Source: Treponema denticola (lineage in GTDB: Bacteria > Spirochaetota > Spirochaetia > Treponematales > Treponemataceae). Taken from it: a stretch of 64,000 bases of DNA. The position numbers and the translations under genes were made by a program. The DNA is taken from contig NZ_CP038800.1 of NCBI RefSeq assembly GCF_024400535.1, positions 1,860,001-1,924,000 of the forward strand. Reading direction: 5' to 3'. Below are positions 9,537 to 18,386 of the stretch, piece after piece (the first letter of the stretch is position 1; the number at the start of each line of letters is the position of its first letter). Below the pieces are notes generated by a model that did not search any database, was not told where the DNA came from, and worked only from the letters and a program-made list of their open reading frames with translations.

Positions 9537-10190
9537 TCAATAATAAATATGGTGTTTGAGCCACAATGAACTTTTACAATTTTTAGGTTCAAACAAACCC
9601 GTATATACCATATATCTATATAGAGTTTGTTTTGATATTTCCAATTCTTTTGCAATTTTTGTTTTCTCAACGCCCAATGACATTTGTTCTATAATCCAAT
9701 TATGACAAGCTGCACATTTCGGATTTAACCGGCAGCGCTCTCCTTGCTTTCGTCCAATCTGTTTGCCTTTAGATTTAGCACAAGCAAGAGCTTCCTTCGT
9801 CCTCTGGCTAATCAAATTTCGTTCAATTTCCGCACTTAAACCAAACGCAAACGCCAGAACTTTACTTTGAATGTCATCTCCAAGGCGATAATTATCTTTA
9901 ATCGTCCATACCCTGCACTCTTTTTTCATGCAAATGTTGAGGATTTCCATAATCATAAATAAATTACGCCCAAGACGTGAAAGCTCTGCACAAATGATTA
10001 AATCTCCTTTCTTGACTATATTTAAAAGTTCTCCCAGCTTACGTTTATCATAATTTTTCGTTCCGCTGATGGTTTCTTCAATCCAGCCATCTACATTCAG
10101 CTTCTCCCGCGTACAAAAATTCGTAATTTCAAATTTCTGATTTTCAATCGTCTGCTTATCCGTGCTTACTCTGATGTATCCGTATGTCAT
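9537..10190 (-). CDS. Serine recombinase/invertase, resolvase family (copy 2)
   Basis: A 217-residue serine recombinase with YIRVSTDKQ (Ser9), SRLGRNLFMIMEIL and the AEIERNLISQRTKEALA helix. A C-terminal helix-turn-helix follows (VEKTKIAKELEISKQTLYRYM). A small CxxC-containing insertion (NPKCAACHNWI) lies between the catalytic and DNA-binding parts. The gene sits just outside the invertible segment, with its 3' end 12 bp from the distal 49-bp repeat, so it stays fixed while the segment flips. It is the best candidate for the invertase acting on those repeats. The start ATG at 10190 is followed by the canonical TYGYIRVST. Confidence 0.9.
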   Translation of the reverse strand: MTYGYIRVSTDKQTIENQKFEITNFCTREKLNVDGWIEETISGTKNYDKRKLGELLNIVKKGDLIICAELSRLGRNLFMIMEILNICMKKECRVWTIKDNYRLGDDIQSKVLAFAFGLSAEIERNLISQRTKEALACAKSKGKQIGRKQGERCRLNPKCAACHNWIIEQMSLGVEKTKIAKELEISKQTLYRYMVYTGLFEPKNCKSSLWLKHHIYY

Positions 10191-10376
10191 TGTGTGCCTC
10201 GTTTTATAATGTGATATGGATATTGTTCACAGTAGTCCTTTTACATGCAAGAGCTGTGTACGGAATGAGGCTCACCTCAAACCACTGATTTGATTATATT
10301 CTCAACCCCAATCAAAAATTTTGTCTAGCTGTTTTGTACTTTGTTTTCTATTATCAAGAATGTTAAAGAAGCCCCT

Positions 10377-10405
10377 TTGACAATTTTTAAACTGATGCCT
10401 ATAAT
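10377..10405 (+). promoter_or_regulatory. Consensus promoter of the TetR gene
   Basis: TTGACA (10377-10382), a 17-bp spacer and TATAAT (10400-10405) are a perfect sigma-70-type promoter. The expected transcription start falls at about 10412, at the second ATG of the regulator gene, so the mRNA would be leaderless. Confidence 0.8.
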
Positions 10406-10412
10406 ATAAATG

Positions 10413-11057
10413 ATGGCTGAATCAACAAAAAAGAAAAGCGATACCTACACGGAAATTCTCAAAAATGCAAAAGCTGAGTTTTTGCAAAACGGTTTTGAAA
10501 AAGCATCGATGCGTTCCATTGCCGCAAGGACCGGCATAACCGCCGGAGCTTTGTACAAACACTTTCCATCAAAGGCGGCAATATTTGAAGCTCTCGTAGA
10601 GCCGCTTATCGGACAAACCTTAAGTATCGGTTCCGATTTTTCCAAAATTGCAATACATTTATATGAAACTAAAGACTTTTTATCAACAAAAGAAGCAATA
10701 CGCATATCGTTGCAAAATTTATGTACGCTGGTTTACAATCACTTCGATGATTTTAGGCTTTTATTTAACCGCTCGGCGGGAACAAAATACGAAAATATCC
10801 GTCACGAATTCGTAATGGCAGATGTTACAGCGTGCAAAAAATTCATTGCCGACTTAAAAAAACGAGGTATAAAAGTCCGATCCTTAAACGACGATCAGCT
10901 TCACTTAATTTACAGCACCGCCTTAACACCTCTTTTTGAAATCATCACACATGAATATTCGTATAAAGAAACCCAAGGCTTCATAGACATATTAACCGAT
11001 GTGATGTATTTTTGCTGGAATAAAATTATGCAGCCGGAAGCGGAAATAAACAGATAA
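10413..11057 (+). CDS. TetR/AcrR-family transcriptional regulator
   Basis: A 214-residue regulator. The N-terminal ~60 residues are a TetR DNA-binding domain (FEKASMRSIAARTGITAGALYKHFPSKAAIFEAL); the remainder is the all-helical ligand/dimer domain. There are tandem ATG codons at 10410 and 10413. I prefer 10413 because the -10 element ends at 10405, which puts transcription start at that codon, and no Shine-Dalgarno sequence exists. It lies 99 bp upstream of a MMPL transporter whose promoter overlaps a 37-bp palindrome, so it most likely represses that transporter cluster in response to a hydrophobic ligand. The ligand is not predictable. Confidence 0.88.
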   Translation: MAESTKKKSDTYTEILKNAKAEFLQNGFEKASMRSIAARTGITAGALYKHFPSKAAIFEALVEPLIGQTLSIGSDFSKIAIHLYETKDFLSTKEAIRISLQNLCTLVYNHFDDFRLLFNRSAGTKYENIRHEFVMADVTACKKFIADLKKRGIKVRSLNDDQLHLIYSTALTPLFEIITHEYSYKETQGFIDILTDVMYFCWNKIMQPEAEINR

Positions 11058-11074
11058 AATACTATTTTTTCCTC

Positions 11075-11137
11075 TTGACAAATTTTTAATGTATGGCTAT
11101 ACTAACAACTGGTAAACAGCGTTTACTAATTGTTAGT
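11075..11137 (+). promoter_or_regulatory. MMPL operon promoter with overlapping TetR-type operator
   Basis: TTGACA (11075-11080), a 17-bp spacer and TATACT (11098-11103) form a near-consensus promoter. A palindrome of two 18-base halves around a central G (11101-11137, 15 of 18 positions paired; arms ACTAACAA and TTGTTAGT, inner GTAAAC and GTTTAC) starts in the -10 box and covers the transcription start. This is a typical place for a TetR-family repressor to block initiation. Assignment to the neighbouring TetR protein is inference from position. Confidence 0.78.
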
Positions 11138-11156
11138 ATTACAAGAGGATTGTACA

Positions 11157-13526
11157 ATGAAACTTGAAAGTTTGCATATATTTTTTAAAAAGATCGGTGA
11201 GTTTCAATTAAAATACCGCTGGCTTTTACTCATCTTATTGACAGCTATAAGCATATTTGCCGCAATGGGCTTAAAAAAGTTTAGAGCCACATCAATGACC
11301 GAAGAAGTTTTTGTAAACATTACGAAGAATATGAGAAAAAATGAAGACAGGTTTAAAGAGCTTTTCGGCAGCAATGACACCATAGTTTTGCTTATAGAAT
11401 CCGATGATGTTTTTAAGCCCGAAGTTTTAAAAATGATTAAAGAAATCGGAAACGAACTTTTAGAAAAAATTCCGTACGCCGATTCGGTTACTTCTATCAC
11501 CGATATCGATATAAGTATCGGAACGGAAGAAGGAATCGAGATAAAAAATCCCTTTAAAGACGGTATCCCTGAAGATCCTGCCGAACTTAAAAAAGCAAAG
11601 GATTTTATCCTATCCAGAAAATCCATCGTAAATAAACTTGTTTCAAGCGATGCAAAAGAAACCTGGCTTGTTCTTTCGCTTAAAGCAACCCCGAGTAGAG
11701 AAGAATGGATGAAAACTTCGGATAAGGAGCTTATGTATATCATGGGAGAAACCGCTATCGATATCGTAACAAATCCCAAATACAAAAGCTCTGCCTACAC
11801 AATAAAACCTGCAGGTCTTCCCTACACTGAAACGGAAGAAAAGATTGTTATGAACGCAGATATAAAAAAATGCGTAAGTCTTAGTTTTATGTGTATGATA
11901 ATTCTTCTCGTTATTTTTGCACGCTCGCTAAGAGGTACGATAGTACCTATCATAGCCACCACAGGTGCAATAGTTTCAGTTTTAGGTTTTATGGGGCATT
12001 TAAATATTGAAGGAAGTTCCGAAATGCTTTCCGTTCCAATAATTCTTGCAATGGCTCTTTCGGTAGGCTACTCAATTCACCTTGTAAATTCTTTTAGAAA
12101 CAGCTTTTACGCAATAGGAAAACGTAAAGAAGCCGTTATCGATTCAATAGAAAATACGGGCTGGCCTTTATTTTTTACGGTTGTTACGACAGTTGCTTCC
12201 GTTTTATCGTTTTTAACGGTTGACCTCGAGCCGATGCATTGGATGGGGCTTGCAAGCGCCGCTATGGTTTTTGCAGTTTATGTCTATGTGAGCATCTTAA
12301 TTCCTATTTTGATGAGTTTCGGAAAGGACTGTCCTCCTGAACAAAATAAGAGTGCAATAAGATATAAAAAGCTGGATTCTTTTTTTGAAAAGTTCGGAAG
12401 GTCCGTATTAAAAAAACGAAAACCGATTTTAATTGTTTTTGCACTTGTAACAGTCCTTTGTCTTCCCGGTATTTTTATGATAACCGTAAACATGGACAGT
12501 TTTAACTTTATGGGAACAAGAATTCCTTATGTAAAACGCATTTATGAAATTACACATTCTCAATTGGGAGCCTATTTTAACTATAATGTGATGCTGACAT
12601 TTAAAGAAGAAAATGCAGTAAAAAAACCGGAAAACTTAAAAAAGCTGGAGGAGTTAAGCCGCCACATATCGGGCTTTAAATTGACAAAATTGAATAACGG
12701 AGTCCCGAAAATATTTTCAATTTTGGATGTTGTAAAAGATATGAATCAAACGATGCATGCCGATGATCCGGCCTTTTATACCATACCTGAAGATGAAGAC
12801 CTCTTAGCCCAACTTTTATTTTTATACGAAATATCGGGTGGAGAAACTTCCCACTGGGTTGATGACGAATTCAGAACTCTCCGTATGAACGTAGATGTCG
12901 CAGCCTTTGACGGAAATGAACTTGCCGCCAATTTGGAAAGCGTGTATAAAAAATGTGCTGAACTTTTCCCCGATGCCGAAACCTTTTTAACAGGAGCTGC
13001 AGCCCATGCCGCAGAAATGAATAACAAAATAGTATATGGGGAAATAAATTCTTTTTTTACATCTCTTGCAGCAATCGGTGTTTTAATGATGATTGTATTC
13101 GGAAGTATTAAAATGGGACTCATAGGTCTTATACCTAACATTATGCCCATTATTACGACAGGAGCAATTATGGGCTACTTCCATGTTCCTCTTGACATGG
13201 TAACAATGGCACTTATGCCGATGGTTCTCGGTATAGCGGTAGATGACACAATCCATTTTACCAACCATACAAAGTACCTATTTGAAAAAGAAGGCTCTTA
13301 TGATAAAGCAATTGTCGGTTCTTTTTATTCCATAGGAAAGACACTTGCTATGACTACGATAATTTTGTCGGTTACTTTTTTAATGTACATGGCGAGCAAA
13401 ATAGATGCATTCCTGCGTTTAGGAATTTTAGCGTCAGTAGGTCTCTTTTCGGCCCTCATTGCCGACTATCTGATGACACCCGTATTGATTTATATTTCAA
13501 AACCTTTCGGAAAAGAGAAAAAATAA
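11157..13526 (+). CDS. MMPL/RND-superfamily transporter
   Basis: A 789-residue inner-membrane protein with the duplicated RND layout: one N-terminal membrane helix (~20-40), a large periplasmic loop, five helices, then the same pattern again. Visible motifs include AMALSVGYSIHLVNSF in the first half and the proton-relay-like GIAVDDTIHFTNH in the second. MMPL proteins move lipids or hydrophobic compounds across or out of the inner membrane using the proton gradient. The start ATG at 11157 follows AGAGGA at a suitable spacing; the upstream TTG at 11130 lies inside the operator. Together with the LolA-like protein and outer-membrane barrel downstream it resembles a common envelope lipid-trafficking or efflux cluster. 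The cargo is unknown. Confidence 0.88.
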   Translation: MKLESLHIFFKKIGEFQLKYRWLLLILLTAISIFAAMGLKKFRATSMTEEVFVNITKNMRKNEDRFKELFGSNDTIVLLIESDDVFKPEVLKMIKEIGNELLEKIPYADSVTSITDIDISIGTEEGIEIKNPFKDGIPEDPAELKKAKDFILSRKSIVNKLVSSDAKETWLVLSLKATPSREEWMKTSDKELMYIMGETAIDIVTNPKYKSSAYTIKPAGLPYTETEEKIVMNADIKKCVSLSFMCMIILLVIFARSLRGTIVPIIATTGAIVSVLGFMGHLNIEGSSEMLSVPIILAMALSVGYSIHLVNSFRNSFYAIGKRKEAVIDSIENTGWPLFFTVVTTVASVLSFLTVDLEPMHWMGLASAAMVFAVYVYVSILIPILMSFGKDCPPEQNKSAIRYKKLDSFFEKFGRSVLKKRKPILIVFALVTVLCLPGIFMITVNMDSFNFMGTRIPYVKRIYEITHSQLGAYFNYNVMLTFKEENAVKKPENLKKLEELSRHISGFKLTKLNNGVPKIFSILDVVKDMNQTMHADDPAFYTIPEDEDLLAQLLFLYEISGGETSHWVDDEFRTLRMNVDVAAFDGNELAANLESVYKKCAELFPDAETFLTGAAAHAAEMNNKIVYGEINSFFTSLAAIGVLMMIVFGSIKMGLIGLIPNIMPIITTGAIMGYFHVPLDMVTMALMPMVLGIAVDDTIHFTNHTKYLFEKEGSYDKAIVGSFYSIGKTLAMTTIILSVTFLMYMASKIDAFLRLGILASVGLFSALIADYLMTPVLIYISKPFGKEKK

Positions 13527-13554
13527 TTATGAACTACTTACACATGGAGGTATT

Positions 13555-15297
13555 ATGGATATCTTAAAAAAACATATCGGCGCAATCATCGTTCCGGTGG
13601 TTTTCGCAATTATAGGTGTTGCCTGCGGCATTGTTCCGTACTTTGCTGTTGCATCTATTGTGACAGAGCTGATAAACGGTGTCACGGATTACCGCGTTTT
13701 ATTGCCGTATGCAGGGCTTATTCTTGCAGGGTTTGCAGGGGCGCTTATCGGGCATTCTATATCGACAATCGGTTCCCATAATCTTGCGTTCAGTGTCATC
13801 GAAGATACGCGGAAAAAGGTTGTGGAAAAACTGAGCCGCCTTTCGATGGGCACGATAGAAGAAAAAAGCAGCGGCAAGTGGTCTCAATTTGTGGTAGAAA
13901 CACTTGATAAGATGGAAAAACCGATTGCACATGTAATCCCTGAAGTATTGGCGAATGTGCTCATTCCGGTTGTCATTGTCGTTATCATTTTTATATTAAA
14001 TTGGAAGATCGGTCTTGCAAACCTTGTAACACTGCCGCTCGGTATACTTTTTTCGATGCTGATGATGAAAGATTACGAAGCAAAGTCCAAGCGGTACATT
14101 GAAGCGTCAAAAAAAATGAATGCTGCCGCCGTCGAATATATTCAGGGCATCAAAGTTATTAAGGCTTTTAATAAATCGGCTTCATCCTATGATAAATTTC
14201 AAAAAGCAGTGGAGGACAATCGGGACTCTATGCTCGACTGGTATTTAAGCGTATGTTTTGCCATGATAGCTGCGATGGAGGTTCTGCCGTCTACGCTCCT
14301 TATCGTATTACCGGTAGGACTTTACCTCTTTATGACCGGAGGGATTACAATTCCTACGCTGATTATGTGCATATTGCTTTCGTATGCGTCGTACAAGCCG
14401 CTTTTAAAAGCGATGGCCTATACGGATGCGATGGCAAATGTGCGTGTCGTATTCGGGGAAATAAAATCGGTGCTCGATTTACCGGAACTGATACGGCACG
14501 ATACGGCTCCCGATCCGCAAGGCTTTGATGTGCGCTTTGAAAATGTGATATTCGGCTACGGCGGAACACTGTGCGAAACGGACGGTGCAGCTGCCAAGGA
14601 CAGTACAAAGGTGTTCGATGGATTGAACTTTACCGCCAAAGAAGGCCAGCTGACTGCGATTGTCGGCTCTTCCGGCAGCGGCAAATCTACCATCGCAAAA
14701 CTGCTGGCAGGCTTTTGGAATATCGAAAGCGGACACATCACCATCGGCGGCGCTGACATCGGCAGCATGAGTTTGGAACGGAACATGCAGCTGGTTACAT
14801 ATGTGTCGCAGGAAAATTTTTTATTCAACAAGAGCATTCGGGAAAATCTCAGGATGGCAAAAGAGAATGCAACGGACGAGGAAATTGAAACCGCATGCAA
14901 AAAAGCAAGCATCCATGATTTTATCAAAAGCCTGCCTAACGGGTATGACACCAATGCGGGAAACGCAGGCAGTAAGTTTTCAGGCGGTGAACGTCAGCGG
15001 CTCACCATTGCCCGTGCGCTGCTCAAGGATAGTCCCATTGTCGTACTCGATGAGGCCACCGCCTATTCCGATCCTGAAAACGAAGCTATTATCCAGCAAT
15101 CAATCGACAACCTCGTAAAAGATAAAACCGTCATTATGATTGCACACAGGCTTTCCACTATTGTCAATGCCGATAAAATCATCGTGCTGGATAAGGGCCG
15201 GATTGCCGCAGAGGGAACGCATACCGAACTGTTACAAGATTCGCCGCTCTATCAAAAAATGTGGCAGTCCCATATCAGCGGCAGGGATAACGGATAA
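13555..15297 (+). CDS. ABC transporter half-subunit (permease-ATPase fusion), exporter type
   Basis: A 580-residue protein with six predicted membrane helices in residues ~1-300 and an ATPase domain at ~330-570. Walker A is GSSGSGKST, the ABC signature is SGGERQR, and Walker B is VVLDEATAYSDPENE followed by the H-loop IAHRLS. It follows the MMPL gene by 28 bp with a GGAGG site. It pairs with the next gene as a heterodimer, like the YbtP/YbtQ-type or multidrug families; the direction of transport and the substrate are not certain. Base composition is visibly richer in G and C than the MMPL and LolA-like genes on either side, suggesting the pair arrived separately. Confidence 0.9.
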   Translation: MDILKKHIGAIIVPVVFAIIGVACGIVPYFAVASIVTELINGVTDYRVLLPYAGLILAGFAGALIGHSISTIGSHNLAFSVIEDTRKKVVEKLSRLSMGTIEEKSSGKWSQFVVETLDKMEKPIAHVIPEVLANVLIPVVIVVIIFILNWKIGLANLVTLPLGILFSMLMMKDYEAKSKRYIEASKKMNAAAVEYIQGIKVIKAFNKSASSYDKFQKAVEDNRDSMLDWYLSVCFAMIAAMEVLPSTLLIVLPVGLYLFMTGGITIPTLIMCILLSYASYKPLLKAMAYTDAMANVRVVFGEIKSVLDLPELIRHDTAPDPQGFDVRFENVIFGYGGTLCETDGAAAKDSTKVFDGLNFTAKEGQLTAIVGSSGSGKSTIAKLLAGFWNIESGHITIGGADIGSMSLERNMQLVTYVSQENFLFNKSIRENLRMAKENATDEEIETACKKASIHDFIKSLPNGYDTNAGNAGSKFSGGERQRLTIARALLKDSPIVVLDEATAYSDPENEAIIQQSIDNLVKDKTVIMIAHRLSTIVNADKIIVLDKGRIAAEGTHTELLQDSPLYQKMWQSHISGRDNG

Positions 15298-15313
15298 TTG
15301 GAGGAATGCTAAA

Positions 15314-17071
15314 ATGTTTGATTTATTGAAAAAGATATACACGATTGCGGGAAAGCAATCAAAGCGCATAACAACGATGTTTATCTGCGATATGCTTAAA
15401 AGCATATTCGAAGGATTCACTCTCGGCGGACTCGGATATTTTTTGCTGACGCTGAGCCGAGCAGTGTTTCAGGCACAGCCGGTTACAAAGAGCAATATCA
15501 TTACGGTGTTCTGTATTATGCTTATCGGCATAATAGGAAAGATTATCTTTGGGTATATTTCCGACCGGAATAAAAATATCGCATCGTATACGATGGGAGC
15601 TGAAAATCGGCTCGTCATCGGAGATAAGCTGAAAAACGTGCACATGGGATATTTTTCCGAAAGCAGACTTGGAGATATTTCCGGCGCATTAACAACGGTT
15701 ATCACAGATGTTGAAACAATCGACATGATGATTCTCGAAATGATGTTTGCAGGAAGCATTCAAACGGTTATCATGGCACTGTTCGTATTCCCCTTTGATA
15801 TGGTAACAGGCTGCATCATTTTTGTTACCCTTGCAGTAGCGATTGTATTCAATAATCTGTTCCAAAAAAAGACGGATGCGGTAACGACAAAACTGACTGA
15901 GCTTAAGCTGCAGCTGCGTACCGATATTTTGGAGTATGTGCAAGGAATCGGCGTGGTAAAGGCGTTCGGCAGAACAAGCGAAGCACTCAAAAATGTGACA
16001 GAAAGTATTAAAAAAAGCAAGACAGGTTTCTTTGCCGTAGAAAAGACTCTGACACCTTCATTGCTGGTTTTTTCTTTGCTGCTAAAATTAGGAACAACCG
16101 CAATTATCGTGAGCGCCTTATACCGCTATTCGATTGGGACTATAGATATTGAAAAAACGCTGATGCTGATTGTCGCGAGCTTTGTGGTATTCGGCGGTTT
16201 TGAAATAGCCGGTACAATGCAGAGAATGCGCGGTGTTGCGGTGCAGAATTTGGATACGCTCTTTAAGGTTAAAAATATTCAAGCCTTACCGGAAGGTTCG
16301 CTCCGGCCCCATGGAAATGACGATATTACCGTCAAGAATATCACCTTCGGATACGGCGGAAAAAAGAACACTGAGGAAAAGCTCTTCCGCAACTTGGATG
16401 TGTATATTCCGAAAAACAGTGTAACCGCATTGGTCGGCTATTCAGGTTCGGGGAAGACAAGCCTTTGCCAGCTGATTGCCCGTTTTTGGGATGTTGATGC
16501 AGGTGAAATAAAGCTCGGCGATACCAATATAAAAGATTTTGCATACGATACATTTTTATCAAACTTTACTTTTGTATTTCAGGATGTGTACCTATTTGAA
16601 GACACGATAAAGAACAACATCAAATTCGGAAAACCGGATGCAAGCGATGAAGAAATTATCGCTGCGGCAAAAGCAGCGCAATGTCACGATTTTATTATGG
16701 AACTGCCGGACGGTTACGATACCGTGCTGCAGGAAGGCGGAAGCAATCTTTCAGGCGGAGAGCGCCAGCGTATTTCCATTGCGAGGGCAATGCTCAAGCC
16801 TAGCTCCATTGTTATCCTCGATGAAGCAACTTCAAGTGTAGACCCCGAAAACGAAGAGAAATTGATGAGAGCCCTCGATGAGCTTTTAAAAAACAAAACT
16901 GCAATCATCATTGCACATAGGCTTTCAACTATTAAAAACGCAGATCAAATATTTGTCATGGATAAGGGAAATATCGTACAGCACGGCAAACACTCCGAGT
17001 TGATGCAGCAAGACGGTATTTATGCTCACTTTGTCGGTATGCGCGAAAAAGCTGCATCGTGGCAGGTGTAG
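15314..17071 (+). CDS. ABC transporter half-subunit (permease-ATPase fusion), partner
   Basis: A 585-residue partner of the preceding gene. It has a membrane domain (residues ~15-300) and an ATPase domain with Walker A GYSGSGKTS, signature SGGERQR, Walker B IVILDEATSSVDPENE and H-loop IIAHRLS. The ATG at 15314 is chosen because TTGGAGGAATGC precedes it at the right distance and the protein then begins MFDLLKKIYTIAGKQ; a longer frame open from 15140 overlaps the previous gene and is not credible. The 16-bp gap indicates one transcript. Its stop codon coincides with the start of a tandem repeat array. Confidence 0.9.
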   Translation: MFDLLKKIYTIAGKQSKRITTMFICDMLKSIFEGFTLGGLGYFLLTLSRAVFQAQPVTKSNIITVFCIMLIGIIGKIIFGYISDRNKNIASYTMGAENRLVIGDKLKNVHMGYFSESRLGDISGALTTVITDVETIDMMILEMMFAGSIQTVIMALFVFPFDMVTGCIIFVTLAVAIVFNNLFQKKTDAVTTKLTELKLQLRTDILEYVQGIGVVKAFGRTSEALKNVTESIKKSKTGFFAVEKTLTPSLLVFSLLLKLGTTAIIVSALYRYSIGTIDIEKTLMLIVASFVVFGGFEIAGTMQRMRGVAVQNLDTLFKVKNIQALPEGSLRPHGNDDITVKNITFGYGGKKNTEEKLFRNLDVYIPKNSVTALVGYSGSGKTSLCQLIARFWDVDAGEIKLGDTNIKDFAYDTFLSNFTFVFQDVYLFEDTIKNNIKFGKPDASDEEIIAAAKAAQCHDFIMELPDGYDTVLQEGGSNLSGGERQRISIARAMLKPSSIVILDEATSSVDPENEEKLMRALDELLKNKTAIIIAHRLSTIKNADQIFVMDKGNIVQHGKHSELMQQDGIYAHFVGMREKAASWQV

Positions 17072-17303
17072 CTCCCTAAGGTACGGAAGCATAGCTCCAT
17101 AAAGTATGGACGCATAAGCCCATAAAGCATGGGTGCATAGCTCCATAGAGTATGGAGGCATAGCCCCATGCAGCAGGGACGCATAATGGTAGACCGTCTA
17201 TCATTATAAGGATAGGCTGTCTACCATTATAAGGATAGACCGTCTATCACGGTAACGATAGGCAGTTTATCTATATAGTGATAGACTGATTGACGGTAAT
17301 GGG
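17070..17303 (+). repeat. Ten ~23-bp tandem repeats in two sub-families
   Basis: Five units of 22-24 bp (17070-17185) have the core CTCCATAAAGTATGGACGCAT. They run directly into five units of ~23 bp (17187-17303) with the core ATAGACCGTCTATC. Each unit carries a short dyad (for example CCATA...TATGG, GATAGACCGTCTATC). The units differ by scattered substitutions, so the array is old or under selection for pairing rather than exact sequence. The array starts at the stop codon of the ABC gene. It has no coding sense on either strand that I would defend. Function is unknown. Confidence 0.8.
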
Positions 17304-17397
17304 TTTGAAGATTGTACATTCCGTGTACGGTTTTCAAAAGATTAAATAGCCTTCCGCATATTTTATGCGGGAACAAAGGAGAAAAGATAGGAGGTTT

Positions 17398-17500
17398 GAT
17401 AAACAGTTCGGCAGGAATTCAGCCTCACTGTTTATCTGCCGAGTTTGCCTTTCGGCAAACGTCGCATTATTGTATGTAGTTTTGCATACAGCAAAACTAC
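17398..17500 (+). repeat. Hairpin array, host copy (related to one inside the prophage)
   Basis: Three successive stem-loops: 17398-17436 (GATAAACAG...CTGTTTATC with an inner GGCAGGAATT-type arm), 17443-17460 (GTTTGCC/GGCAAAC) and 17476-17500 (GTAGTTTTGC/GCAAAACTAC). A fourth small one (GCAAAT/ATTTGC) follows near 17520. The reverse complement aligns well with prophage bases 45560-45635, including the CAATAAT linker. The array lies in the leader of the LolA-like gene. It may be a REP-like dispersed element or an RNA structure affecting transcript stability. Confidence 0.72.
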
Positions 17501-17560
17501 TTGAAAAAACTCTTTTCGCAAATTTATATTTGCTGCAAAAAGGTTTTATAGGAGTTTTTT

Positions 17561-18346
17561 ATGAAAAGAATAAAACATTTGATTGCTCTTGCCGTGTTTG
17601 CGGCAGCAGCTGTGAGCTTTGCGTTTGCACAGGAATTAACGGGAAGAGAAATAATGCAAAAAGCAAGTAACAGGGAAAAGGCCGTAACCGATTCTTTTAA
17701 GATGAGGATGACCCTTATAAACTCAAGCGGAAAAAAAAGAGTTCGGGAAGTTACAGCCTATTCAAAAGATTACGGAAATGAAGAAAAAACGGTTATGGTG
17801 TTTTTACTTCCTGCAGATGTAAAAGGAGTCGGCTATCTTTCATACTCATATGATGATGAATCAAAAAGCGATGACCGCTGGCTTTATATGCCTGCATTAA
17901 AAAAAGCTAAGCGCATAAGCGGTTCATCAAGCCAAGACTACTTTATGGGAACGGATTTTACCTATGATGACATGAGCGGCCGCAAGGTGGACGATTATAA
18001 ACATACTCTTTTAGGCGAAGAAAAAATCGATTCCAAGGACTGCTGGAAAATCGAATCCGTTCCGGTAAAAAAATCCATGTACTCGAAATATGTTTCATGG
18101 ATAGACAAGGAATCCCTTTTAAACATAAAGGCGGAATTTTATGATGAGCAAGGTTCTATTTTAAAGGTACTTACCGTCAGCGGTATCGAAAAAAAAGACG
18201 GTTTTTGGACAGGCAATAAAATGGAAATGAACAACCTGCAAAAAAAACATAAAACCTTAATTGAAATTCTAAAACATGAATTTAACAAAGAGATACCGGA
18301 TTCTTATTTTAGAGTCAATTCGCTTGAGGAAGGGAAGATTAGGTAA
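17561..18346 (+). CDS. LolA-like outer-membrane lipoprotein-sorting protein
   Basis: A 261-residue secreted protein with a clear signal peptide (residues 1-24, ending AFAQ). The mature part begins LTGREIMQKASNREKAVTDSF and continues with SDDRWLYMPALKKAKRISGSS and DYFMGTDFTYDDM, the pattern of COG2834-type proteins with a LolA/LolB-like fold. Such proteins travel in clusters with MMPL transporters and outer-membrane barrels, and are thought to carry lipidic cargo across the periplasm. A GGAG site precedes the ATG. The ABC exporter pair separates it from the MMPL gene here, which is unusual for the cluster. Confidence 0.85.
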   Translation: MKRIKHLIALAVFAAAAVSFAFAQELTGREIMQKASNREKAVTDSFKMRMTLINSSGKKRVREVTAYSKDYGNEEKTVMVFLLPADVKGVGYLSYSYDDESKSDDRWLYMPALKKAKRISGSSSQDYFMGTDFTYDDMSGRKVDDYKHTLLGEEKIDSKDCWKIESVPVKKSMYSKYVSWIDKESLLNIKAEFYDEQGSILKVLTVSGIEKKDGFWTGNKMEMNNLQKKHKTLIEILKHEFNKEIPDSYFRVNSLEEGKIR

Positions 18347-18386
18347 TACTTTTACAAAAGGCTTCTTTTAAAAAGGATGTGTTAAT

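Noticed and set aside
15140-15313. 58-residue N-terminal extension of the second ABC subunit
   Set aside because: It overlaps the first ABC gene in another frame; a good ribosome-binding site stands before 15314.
16925-17161. Minus-strand ORF through the 23-bp repeats giving a Tyr/Leu-rich repetitive peptide
   Set aside because: It arises from the repeats, overlaps the ABC gene in antisense, and has no ribosome-binding site.
17070-17303. Possible CRISPR array
   Set aside because: Units are contiguous with no unique spacers, and no cas genes are nearby.
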